Part shown: positions 19,733 to 27,566 of the stretch, in pieces
Position numbering within the stretch: the stretch's first letter is position 1
How the letters are laid out: every line of letters begins with the position of its first letter
Assembly: GCF_000142905.1 (NCBI RefSeq)
Contig: NW_013657667.1
Coordinates: forward strand, 336,966-400,965
Origin: Thecamonas trahens ATCC 50062
Taxonomy: Eukaryota; Apusozoa; Apusomonadida; Apusomonadidae
Length of the DNA: 64,000 nt
Direction: 5' to 3'
The notes under the pieces: model-generated
The model's input: only the letters and a program-made list of their open reading frames with translations
Databases searched by the model: none
Told to the model about the DNA's origin: nothing
Program-made: the position numbers and the translations under genes

Positions 19733-20053
19733 GCAGCGCGGTCCAAGGGACAACAAACGCGCCATCGTGTTGGCGATGACCAGCGAGCGAATGAACTTGG
19801 CTTCCATCCCTGCTTCTTCACTTCTCAAACTCGTATCACTCTGGCCACAGATTCGGCTCGCGCCGTCCGCGGCGGACAGCATGGAGGCTCGCCTCATGCT
19901 CCCCCCCTCTTCTGCATCTACTCCTGGCGCCTCGATCGACGATCCCGAGGGCCACACCCGGTGAAGCGCCACCATCCTCAGTTCTGGCCTACGCACCTTT
20001 ATCGTTTTGCAGACCGAGACGCCGCCGCTAGCCGCGTCATGATGCACCGGTGG
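19733..20053. other. Convergent spacer, ASCC2/BMT2
   Basis: This 321-bp tail-to-tail spacer contains no recognisable gene and is much longer than the other convergent spacers in the window. No terminator or poly(A) signal could be placed with confidence. Confidence 0.5.
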
Positions 20054-21073
20054 CTACGCTACGACGTCCGGGTCAAAAACGAGGGCAAAGTCCTTCGATC
20101 CCTTGCCCTCAGTGGGCGGCGAGGATGGAAAGGCCTCGGCGAGCGCAGCAAGAGTGGCGGCGCGGTTCTCGGCGCTGGCGGCGTCGGCAGCCGCAGGGTT
20201 GCGAAAGGTGAGCGCGTAGTGGGCAAGCTTGGGCGAGAACTTGTTGTGGCGAATGACAAAGCCGAGCTTGGACAAGATGGCTTCAAACGTCGACTGATCC
20301 ATGTATGCAGTGCGGAAGCAGAGCCGCGGGAGCATGATGAACAGCAGACCGCGCGGCTTGAGGAGGGCAGCCAGGTTGACGAGCATGAGGCCGCGAGCGC
20401 GGGGCGTGGGCAGACAGTTGAGGACCATAGCACAGACCACGACATCGTAGATGGGCTCAGGCCGCACGTCAAAAAAGTCCATCTGGGTGATACCCGGAGC
20501 CCGGGCGAGGAGATCGATGGCGAGGACGTCGAGCCAGGGCGTGACCAACAGCTTGGTGTTGATGGCCCCGACCTCGAGAACCCGCAACGGTGGCTCGCCC
20601 GAGCTCGGACGGCGACCCATACGGGTGACAATCTGAAAGACCCATTTGGAGGTCGAGTAGATGGAGGTTGAGAGGATCGATGCATCCTGGTACGCCTTCC
20701 GCCCGCCCATGGCCGCCAGCTTGGCCTCCACCTCAGCCATCCGCCCAGCCACAGCCTCGCCCTCGCCACGCCCCGCCCGGGCACGCAGAGCCTCCAGCTC
20801 ATGGCTCAGCTCATGAAAGGCAGAGGTCAATGCCCGCGCTTGCCTCCGCGACCGCACTCCGCCACCGGTAATGGGTGTCCCGGCCGTCTTCCGCTTCTTC
20901 TTCTTCTTCTTCTTCTTGCTGCTGCTGCAGCTGCTGCTCGCCCCGCCACCGCCTCCGCTGCCCGTACCGGCTCCTCTACCTGCGCCATCTTCGCCGGCAC
21001 CACTGCCCGCCACAGGCCCAGCAGCAGCCGCACGCGCCTTTCGCTTGCTTGCAACCTTGGTCTTCTTCGGCAT
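20054..21073 (-). CDS. BMT2: 25S/28S rRNA adenine-N1 methyltransferase, BMT2-like
   Basis: The chosen ATG at 21073 (MPKKTKVASKRK) gives 339 residues; the frame upstream is low-complexity flank. The N-terminus is a nucleolar-type Lys/Ser/Gly-rich tail with a poly-Lys run. The catalytic region has a conserved approach helix (YQDASILSTSIYSTSKWVF), a SAM-binding motif I variant (RVLEVGAINTKLL), an acidic ribose-binding position (VLAIDLLARAPGITQMDF), and VVVCAMVLNCLPTPRARG with a hydrophobic strand after it. This order fits yeast Bmt2, which makes m1A in large-subunit rRNA. It is divergent from the dynamin-like gene at 21426. Confidence 0.87.
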   Translation of the reverse strand: MPKKTKVASKRKARAAAAGPVAGSGAGEDGAGRGAGTGSGGGGGASSSCSSSKKKKKKKKRKTAGTPITGGGVRSRRQARALTSAFHELSHELEALRARAGRGEGEAVAGRMAEVEAKLAAMGGRKAYQDASILSTSIYSTSKWVFQIVTRMGRRPSSGEPPLRVLEVGAINTKLLVTPWLDVLAIDLLARAPGITQMDFFDVRPEPIYDVVVCAMVLNCLPTPRARGLMLVNLAALLKPRGLLFIMLPRLCFRTAYMDQSTFEAILSKLGFVIRHNKFSPKLAHYALTFRNPAAADAASAENRAATLAALAEAFPSSPPTEGKGSKDFALVFDPDVVA

Positions 21074-21425
21074 CTGATCCGATGGATGTACCCAACCCTT
21101 ACGGCGACAAGTGAGTGTGCTATCGTCCAACAGCCATCGCCCCTGCCCGTCGCCATCGCACGCCCCATGCCCATCGCCCACCGTCCGCGCCGCTCCCCCC
21201 CCCTCCCTCCCTCCCTTCCTCCTCCCCCCCCGCCCCCCCGCACGCCCCAATCGCTCATCGCACGCCCCCTCCCCCCCCATCGTCCATCGCCCTCCCCCCC
21301 CCTTCTCTCTCCGTCGCGTCAGCCCACAGCCCACAGCGTCCACAGCACCCACGGAGCCCACAGCCTACACCACACCCCTCTCCCTCCCTCCCTCCCTCCT
21401 TCTCCTCCTCACGCAGACAGAGATC
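21074..21425. other. Divergent spacer, BMT2/dynamin-like GTPase
   Basis: This 352-bp spacer is dominated by C-rich and CT-rich low complexity on the plus strand (about 21190-21410). No gene is seen. Strong pyrimidine bias just before the downstream ATG matches other leaders in the window. Confidence 0.5.
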
Positions 21426-23324
21426 ATGCTGCGGCTGCGGGTGCACGGACTGGCCCGGTGGGGTGCATGCCGGAAGACTGCTGCTTTCTCACTGGGGTGG
21501 GCTCGCTGCGGGCAAAGGGCGGCGACGCTGGACGCGCTGGACACCAATGTGGCACTGAGTCAGGAGCAGGAGGCGGTGCTGGTCAAGGAAGAGCAGGCTC
21601 TGGCAGAGCTGGGCGATGTAGTGGCAGTGCTCGACGGGCCCAAGGACGATCGCGAGCTGATCGATGCTGCTGTTGCTGCTCTCCGTTCTCCCTTCCTGGC
21701 TGTGGTCGTCGGCGAGTTCAACGCGGGCAAGTCGACCTTTGTCAACGCCCTGCTCGGCGGGAAGCACGCGGCGATGGGCGTGACTCCGACCACGGCCGAG
21801 GTCACGGTCATTCACTACGGCGGGAGCGAGGAGAACGCTCCCAGCGCGGCTGTTCATGCGGCAGCGGCGGGGAGCGTGAAGCGGCTCCCGCTGCCCATCC
21901 CGTGGCTCCGTCACGTTAATCTTGTCGACACGCCCGGAACCAACGCAGTCATCCGCGAGCATGAGCGCATCACTCAGCATTTTGTTCCGCGAGCAGACCT
22001 AGTGCTTTTCCTCACCTCGGCCTATTCGCCGTTCTCGGCCTCTGAGCGCGAGTTTCTGGCCTCGATTGCCGACCATGGCAAGAAGACCATGATTGTGTTG
22101 AACAAGGCCGACGTGGTGACCGACCCGACCGAGCGTGCCACTGTGGCCGACTTTGTCACCCGCAACGCCGCTGAGGTGCTCGGCGGCGCCGCTCCGCGTG
22201 TCCAGTTTGTCTCGGCCCGTGGCGCGCTCAAGGCCAAGCTTGCCGGCACGCCGCTCGACGGAACCGGCTTTGACGACCTCGAGGCCTTTATTGTCTCCCA
22301 ACTCTCGTCTGACGCTCGTATTCGACTCAAGCTTGCCTCTCCACTCGGCACTGCGAGCCATCTGGCTCGTAAGTACTCGCAGGTTGTTGACGCCCGCCTC
22401 GCGCTCCTCGCCGGCGACTACACCGCGCTGCAGGCCGTCGACGCCGAGCTCGCCAAGACCCAGGCCGGCATGCAGGCCTCGCTCAAGGCACAGCTCGATC
22501 GCATTGACTCGGTTTTGTACCGACTTGCGGAGCGCGGCGATGAGTTCTTTGACGAGCAGCTGACGCTCACCAACTTTCGCGCCCTCTTCTCCGCCGCCGA
22601 ACTCAAGGCATCGTTTGAGCGCGACGTGGTGAAGGATCTCTCCTACCAGATGGAAGAGCACGTCAACGAGTTTATCGACTGGTTTGTTGAGCGCAACAAT
22701 GATCAGTGGGCGCGAGTCCACCGCATCCTCACCACCGCCACCCAGAATAGCCCGCAGGCCGACGACGACGACGCTGACCTCGCCGACGCTCGCAACGTTT
22801 TGGTCCAGCAGCTGGGGGCAGTCGACGTTTCGCGGCGCTCGCAGCTCCTCGACCACATCGGCTCCCAGGCTGCGTCGGTAGTGACGTCTTTCGACAAAAA
22901 GGCAGAGGCTGCCAAGCTCGCCGACTCCCTCCGTTCCGCCATGGTCTCTGCGCTCGGCACCACCGGCGCGCTCGGGCTCTCGACGGCGCTGGTAGTGGCC
23001 ATGACCGACATTACCGGGACGCTCCTCCTTGGCGTCCTCGCTGCTTCGGGTCTCTACATCTTGCCCTATCGTAAGCGGCAGCTCCGCGCTGAGCTCCACG
23101 AGCGCATCGAGGAGCTGCGCGTCAAGCTCAACGACTCCCTCGAGGCCACGTTCCGCAACGAGCTCCACGCCACCGACGGCGAGATCCGCGCCGCACTCGC
23201 GCCGTACGCCAAGTTTGTCACCTCGCAGGGTCGCGAGCTTGAGGAAGCCGCAGCGCGCCTCGACACTGTAGACAACACTTTTGCTAAGCTCAAGGCTGAC
23301 CTCGACGCCGACACCCAGTCATGA
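21426..23324 (+). CDS. Dynamin-like GTPase of the FZL/bacterial-dynamin type, predicted mitochondrial
   Basis: The ATG at 21426 gives 632 residues starting MLRLRVHGLARWGACRKTAA, an Arg-rich leader without acidic residues that looks like a mitochondrial presequence. The GTPase has G1 GEFNAGKST (about residue 97), a G2 threonine in PTTAEVT, G3 DTPG (about 168) and G4 NKAD (about 226). Helical stalk segments follow. A hydrophobic hairpin (about 520-550; GALGLSTALVVAMTDITGTLLLGVLAASGLYI) is the membrane paddle position, and a terminal coiled coil ends the protein. GxFNAGKS plus the late hairpin is typical of bacterial dynamin-like proteins and plant FZL/mitofusin relatives rather than classical dynamin. 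A membrane fusion or remodelling role is inferred. Its stop overlaps the stop of the convergent phosphatase gene. Confidence 0.87.
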   Translation: MLRLRVHGLARWGACRKTAAFSLGWARCGQRAATLDALDTNVALSQEQEAVLVKEEQALAELGDVVAVLDGPKDDRELIDAAVAALRSPFLAVVVGEFNAGKSTFVNALLGGKHAAMGVTPTTAEVTVIHYGGSEENAPSAAVHAAAAGSVKRLPLPIPWLRHVNLVDTPGTNAVIREHERITQHFVPRADLVLFLTSAYSPFSASEREFLASIADHGKKTMIVLNKADVVTDPTERATVADFVTRNAAEVLGGAAPRVQFVSARGALKAKLAGTPLDGTGFDDLEAFIVSQLSSDARIRLKLASPLGTASHLARKYSQVVDARLALLAGDYTALQAVDAELAKTQAGMQASLKAQLDRIDSVLYRLAERGDEFFDEQLTLTNFRALFSAAELKASFERDVVKDLSYQMEEHVNEFIDWFVERNNDQWARVHRILTTATQNSPQADDDDADLADARNVLVQQLGAVDVSRRSQLLDHIGSQAASVVTSFDKKAEAAKLADSLRSAMVSALGTTGALGLSTALVVAMTDITGTLLLGVLAASGLYILPYRKRQLRAELHERIEELRVKLNDSLEATFRNELHATDGEIRAALAPYAKFVTSQGRELEEAAARLDTVDNTFAKLKADLDADTQS

Positions 23325-24395
23325 CCCGTCTGCGGCGCGCTCCCACGGCTTGCGCGGTGCCGGTCGCTGGCGTTGGGCTGGCGCAGCCGCTGTGCCGGCT
23401 GGAAGGTCAGCCAGTGACGACGCCAGTGGCGCGTCGTCGATGCCAGACACGTCGACATCGTCAGGTGTCTGGTCAGCCGCCACCATTTGGACCAGCGCTG
23501 CGAGTTTGCTGGAACACGACGGCTCGCTGCCCGGACCCGAGGCCATGCGCTCGCCGTAGGCCGCCGCCCACGAGCCGGTCACCGACGGGCATGTGTTAAG
23601 GGCGCCAAACTTAAACCGGCTGCAGAAAATCGGCTGCCACACTTGGTTGCTCTGGACAAGAGCTGCAAAGCGCGGAGAAACGTGGGCAAGCGCCAGTGCA
23701 GCGTCGGCACTCGGTGCTGCATACGCCAGGATCCGCACCATGACCTCGTCCGGAATGGGGAGCCCCCGAAGCGCAGGTTCCGGCAGCGTTGCTGCCCACG
23801 CCGTGAGCTGCGCTAGAAAGCCGGCGTTGGGCGAGGCCATCGGCCCGCGGACTAGGCGCAGATGAGCGAGGGCGGCATCGAGGCTCAGTCCGTGGCGAGC
23901 CATGAGATACGCCATGCAAAACGCAACCGAGCGCGACGCGCCAGCCCTGCAGTGGACCAATACCTTGCCACGAGTCCCATCGGGGAGAACCAGCGCACCA
24001 GCAGCGTCGATAAAGGCCAGCGCCCGCGGGATGGCGGCCGCCAGAGGCGCGTCGGCCGTGTCGTCCAGATCAACGATCTCGACCACAAAGGCGCCGTCCG
24101 CCCGGGCGTACGGCGTGTTTGACACATCCAGCACATGGGTCACTCCATTGGCCAGCAACCGCGGCACGTCCACTGCCGTCTCGATGGAGCCCACCACAAC
24201 GTGGCCGGCCACCGGATGCAGACGGGCCGAGCGGACTGCGGTCCGGCACGGCACGGTGCAACCGCAGAGGCTCATGTCCGGGAAGCGGTAGCAGACCGGA
24301 GGGCCGCCCCGGGCAGCCCACTCTGCCGCCGTCGCCGCCCGCGCTCTCAGCAGCGCCGCCACGTCGATGGGTAGGTGGGTAGGAACAGCAGTCAT
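23319..24395 (-). CDS. Dual-specificity phosphatase fused to an F-box-like region
   Basis: This protein has 358 residues. The N-terminal half is a DSP: VVGSIETAVDVPRLLANGV, the general-acid Asp region (VEIVDLDDTADAP) and the P-loop HCRAGASRS near 147-155, with Cys and Arg intact and followed by VAFCMAYLMARHGLSLDAAL. After residue 210, GLPIPDEVMVRILAYA, ALAHVSPRFAAL and VWQPIFCSRF look like an F-box plus its following helix. DSPs dephosphorylate Ser/Thr/Tyr; an F-box would recruit Skp1 and a Cullin. The fusion suggests a phosphatase coupled to ubiquitylation, which is inference. The C-terminal 80 residues are disordered. It ends at TCATGA shared with the convergent GTPase gene. Confidence 0.8.
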   Translation of the reverse strand: MTAVPTHLPIDVAALLRARAATAAEWAARGGPPVCYRFPDMSLCGCTVPCRTAVRSARLHPVAGHVVVGSIETAVDVPRLLANGVTHVLDVSNTPYARADGAFVVEIVDLDDTADAPLAAAIPRALAFIDAAGALVLPDGTRGKVLVHCRAGASRSVAFCMAYLMARHGLSLDAALAHLRLVRGPMASPNAGFLAQLTAWAATLPEPALRGLPIPDEVMVRILAYAAPSADAALALAHVSPRFAALVQSNQVWQPIFCSRFKFGALNTCPSVTGSWAAAYGERMASGPGSEPSCSSKLAALVQMVAADQTPDDVDVSGIDDAPLASSLADLPAGTAAAPAQRQRPAPRKPWERAADGS

Positions 24396-24491
24396 GGCGG
24401 GAGGAGTGGGGGACGGTGCTGACAGCCCACTAGCGAACCAGCTGACAGCCCCTCACCACGCTCAACTGAGATCATCACCCCCTCCTACAGA

Positions 24492-24610
24492 CCTAGCCAT
24501 GAGGACGATGGTCCTAGCCATGAGGACGATGGTCCTAGCCATGTAGGCGATGGCCCTAGTCCTTAAGACGATGGCCCTAGTCATGGCGATGGCCCTAGTC
24601 ATGACGATGG
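24492..24610. repeat. 21-bp minisatellite
   Basis: Roughly five to six degenerate tandem copies of a 21-bp unit (ctagccatgaggacgatggtc and variants) lie in the 487-bp divergent spacer 24396-24882 between the phosphatase and the nuclease genes. The rest of the spacer has a C-rich run at 24819-24849 just before the nuclease start. No gene is seen. Confidence 0.85.
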
Positions 24611-24882
24611 CCGCCCACCCACTCTTCATGGCAGTCAGCAATGATCGTCACCGTCTGCCATCAATGTCAGCAGAGTCATCATTGCCGGCAGCAAGAAGAG
24701 CAAGTGCCACCATCGGAAAGTTCGATTGAAGTCGGCCAATGGAAGCGATGGGCGGTGACAAAACGGGAGCGACAAATGGCCCACAATGAACGAGGCCATA
24801 GGTAAACTACAGCTGCATCCCCCCCCCCTCCCCCTCCCCCTCCCTCCTCCAAGGCCAACATTACCGTTACCTGCAGAGAACA

Positions 24883-26136
24883 ATGGCGAGCGGACGGAGT
24901 TTTTGTTTGGAGAACATTGCAAGTCTAGAGGCAGAGCAAGGGCCAGAGCTGCCGCAAATCCGCCGGGCAGCGGCAGAGGTGGCCGCCACACGTCTGGAGG
25001 GTGTGAGTAAGAAGGAGGCCATGGAGAGAGTCATGTCGGTCATGTCGTACAACGTGTTGGCGCAGGTGCACATCGGAAAGCGGTATGCTGCGCTTGGCGA
25101 GGAGGTCACATCATGGGACGTCCGCCGGCCCAAGATCCTTGACGAGATCTTGCGCCTCGGCCCGGACGTGGCTGCCTGTCAGGAGATGCCCATCCCCAAG
25201 TTCCAGGCTGATCTCGCCAGCCCCCTTGCGGCTGCAGGCTACACCGCCATTCTGCAGAACGACAAGAACAGAGCCGAGACCCATGAGACCGCCAACGCCA
25301 TCATCTTCCGCTCTGATTTGTTCGAGCTGGCGTACGAGAACCATCGCTCGCGGACTCTGGTCGTTGCCCTGCTTCCGCGATTTGGGCCTGCCGCAGTCAT
25401 TCCAGGCATGGATCACATTGCGGCAGCACAAGATGAGGCTGAGGCACGCGTCCGCACCGCTGCTGCCACAAAAGTCGCCGATGCTGGCGCCAATGCGCCA
25501 CCGCCGGACAAAAGGGCGCTCAAGAAGCTGGCCAAGGAAGTCAAGACGGCACGGAACAAGGCAGCAAGGGCAATGCGCAGTGCCATGGCACCACATCTTG
25601 TCTGGCTTGTCTGCTGCCATCTGCAAGGTCACCCGGCTGAGGTCAACACCCGCCTCTCGCAGGTCCGATCGTCGCTGCACAAGGGCGTGCTTGCGGGCGC
25701 ACGGACCTTTGATGCCGCGGCCACGCTCGCCAACCTGCGCCTGGTGTACTGCGGGGACTTTAACGACGAGGCCGACTCGCTGGTGTACAAGCTGATGGTG
25801 ACTGGATCCGTCGACGCCGGCGAGGTCCAAACCTTTGACGGCTTTGACGACGTGGTGGTCGGCAAGGCCGCCACCCACGATGCCTCGCTCGTCTCAAGCT
25901 ACGCCCACTGCACGGGCACCGAGCCAACGGTCACGTTCAAGGCGCCCAACATGAGGACAAGCACCATCGACTTTGTCTTTGCTGCTCTCCCGCATCTGCG
26001 GCCACTCATGGTCTTTGATCGGCTCTCAACCCCCGAGGCCATCGCCGACGTCATCCGCACCTCGCTGCCGAGCGCCGAGCACCCGTCAGACCATCTTCCG
26101 GTCTGCGCAGTGATCGAGCTTCTGGCAAGAGTATGA
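24883..26136 (+). CDS. CCR4/nocturnin-family EEP nuclease
   Basis: This 417-residue protein carries the endonuclease/exonuclease/phosphatase fold: SYNVLAQ near residue 55, ILRLGPDVAACQE with the metal-binding Glu, YTAILQNDKNRAETHE, HLQGHP, YCGDFND (catalytic Asp/Asn), TIDFVF near 362 and the terminal SDHLPV with the Asp-His pair. All key catalytic motifs look intact. The order fits CCR4, nocturnin and PDE12 poly(A)- or NADP(H)-hydrolysing enzymes rather than APE DNA nucleases. No LRR is present, so it is not full-length Ccr4. A helical insertion of about 50 residues (Ala/Lys-rich, about 185-235) is unusual. It converges on the IQ protein with a 25-nt gap. Confidence 0.87.
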   Translation: MASGRSFCLENIASLEAEQGPELPQIRRAAAEVAATRLEGVSKKEAMERVMSVMSYNVLAQVHIGKRYAALGEEVTSWDVRRPKILDEILRLGPDVAACQEMPIPKFQADLASPLAAAGYTAILQNDKNRAETHETANAIIFRSDLFELAYENHRSRTLVVALLPRFGPAAVIPGMDHIAAAQDEAEARVRTAAATKVADAGANAPPPDKRALKKLAKEVKTARNKAARAMRSAMAPHLVWLVCCHLQGHPAEVNTRLSQVRSSLHKGVLAGARTFDAAATLANLRLVYCGDFNDEADSLVYKLMVTGSVDAGEVQTFDGFDDVVVGKAATHDASLVSSYAHCTGTEPTVTFKAPNMRTSTIDFVFAALPHLRPLMVFDRLSTPEAIADVIRTSLPSAEHPSDHLPVCAVIELLARV

Positions 26137-26161
26137 TAAACCACTTCCAACAGTCAGTCGC

Positions 26162-27220
26162 TCACGGCGAGACCATCAGTGTGCTCGAGTTGGTCCGCGA
26201 CAGTCGCGGCACGCCCTGCTCGGCTGCAGCCGACAGCTCGGCGTTGCTGGTGGCGCTCCGCAGCAAGAGGCCTGACGACAGCGAGCGCCGCATCGGCTCG
26301 AGCGCGACAGGCACACGCCGGCGGATTGATGTCTCGCACAGAAGCGAGGCCAATGCCCGGCACGGCTCCAGCGGCTCAACATCCATGACCAGCGCGGCAC
26401 GGAGCGAATCGGGGCTCATCTCGCCGGGCGCAAGAGGCGGAGGGATGTACGACGGGTTAGTCTCCCGCTCGCGGCGCAGCGCCTCCTCCTTGGCCTCCAG
26501 CTCCTTGGCAAGAACCTCAATCTCGGCCGATCGCGCCGCTGCTGCCGCCCAGTTTTCCTGCAGCGCGTGCATGAGATTGTGAAGCGAGGGCTCGACAGAT
26601 GGCACAAGCGACGCGTCCATGTAGTCGACCATGGCCATACGCCGCTTCGCCGGGAGCTCCACTGGCTGCGGCTGAGGTGAGACCGCCAGCAACAGCCGCA
26701 GTGCGTGTCCTCGCCACGCAGCCTGAATCATCACCGCCGCCTCGTGCTCTCTCTTGGCCAGGCGCAGCTGCTGGACCTTGCGGACAGCAGCGTATGCCCG
26801 CCATGTGGTCTGCACCACCTGGGCCGCAGCCATCTTGCGCTTGGTCAGTTGCAGCCGGCCTCTCTCACGCCAGGCCCGAAAGCCACGCCACACTGCCTGG
26901 ATCCGAGTCGCTGCCGAAATCTGGACCTCGATCGGCGCTGGATCCCTGCTGGTCGAGTGATGGTGATGGCGGCGCCGCTGATGGCGATGATGGCCATCAC
27001 GAGCGCTGTCACGCGCGCTCTCGCCGCCGCCTCCAGCATCGCCACCTCCTTCAGCGCCACCTCCTCCACTCGTCATCCACTCGCCCGTCTCAGCTCCAGA
27101 TCCACTAACCCCGCTGGCTAGCCCAGCCCCATCGCCGCCACTCCCTGTCCCGCGTCCGTGTCCGCTGCGCCTCCGCGACTTGCTCGACCCAGGGCGTTTG
27201 CTCCGCGACTTGCGCGGCAT
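26162..27220 (-). CDS. IQ-motif calmodulin-binding protein
   Basis: This 352-residue protein has a basic, Gly/Ser/His-rich N-terminus. Three IQ-like motifs sit between about residues 95 and 185: ATRIQAVWRGFRAWRERG, AQVVQTTWRAYAAVRK and AVMIQAAWRGHALR. IQ motifs bind calmodulin or related EF-hand light chains. A short coiled coil (EIEVLAKELEAKEEALRRERE) follows, then a Ser/Arg-rich tail. There is no motor or GAP domain, so it is more likely a Ca2+-dependent scaffold than a myosin-type enzyme. Confidence 0.8.
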   Translation of the reverse strand: MPRKSRSKRPGSSKSRRRSGHGRGTGSGGDGAGLASGVSGSGAETGEWMTSGGGGAEGGGDAGGGGESARDSARDGHHRHQRRRHHHHSTSRDPAPIEVQISAATRIQAVWRGFRAWRERGRLQLTKRKMAAAQVVQTTWRAYAAVRKVQQLRLAKREHEAAVMIQAAWRGHALRLLLAVSPQPQPVELPAKRRMAMVDYMDASLVPSVEPSLHNLMHALQENWAAAAARSAEIEVLAKELEAKEEALRRERETNPSYIPPPLAPGEMSPDSLRAALVMDVEPLEPCRALASLLCETSIRRRVPVALEPMRRSLSSGLLLRSATSNAELSAAAEQGVPRLSRTNSSTLMVSP

Positions 27221-27566
27221 CTTCGACTGACGCCGCTCCTTTCCACTCGTTGTCTCAACAACTCAGCCTTGTCCTTCCTGCTGTGTGTGCGGGGGGGCTG
27301 TGTGTGCGAGAAAGTGCCGACGTAAGGCAGAGTGAAGTGAAGGGTTGTGGTGGTTGGTGGTTAGCGGTTGGCGGTTGGTGGTGTGATCAACTCGTCGAGT
27401 GGCCGTGACCGAGCGACCGGCGGCCCACAGCCACAGGAAAAGGTCTTGGTTTGATCACGGTCACGATCACGATCACTGCCACCCACCACACCCCACCCTC
27501 CTTCCCCACCTACGCACACACACACACTCTCTCTCTCTCTCTTGCCTTACGCATCCCCATACTGCC
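27221..27566. other. Divergent spacer, IQ gene/BK-type channel
   Basis: This 346-bp spacer contains GGTTGGC/GGTGGTT-type repeats (about 27349-27385), a short gatcacggtcacgatcacga array, and CA/CT microsatellites before the channel ATG. No gene is seen. Confidence 0.55.

Noticed and set aside
18320-20047. 575-codon open frame on the minus strand opposite ASCC2
   Set aside because: It is antisense to a strongly conserved coding frame. Its product is Ala/Leu repeats mirroring the KGQG tail and Arg/His-rich shadow sequence. High GC makes such frames common here.
21999-23168. 389-codon minus-strand frame opposite the dynamin-like GTPase
   Set aside because: It is a shadow of a conserved GTPase frame and shows no domain.
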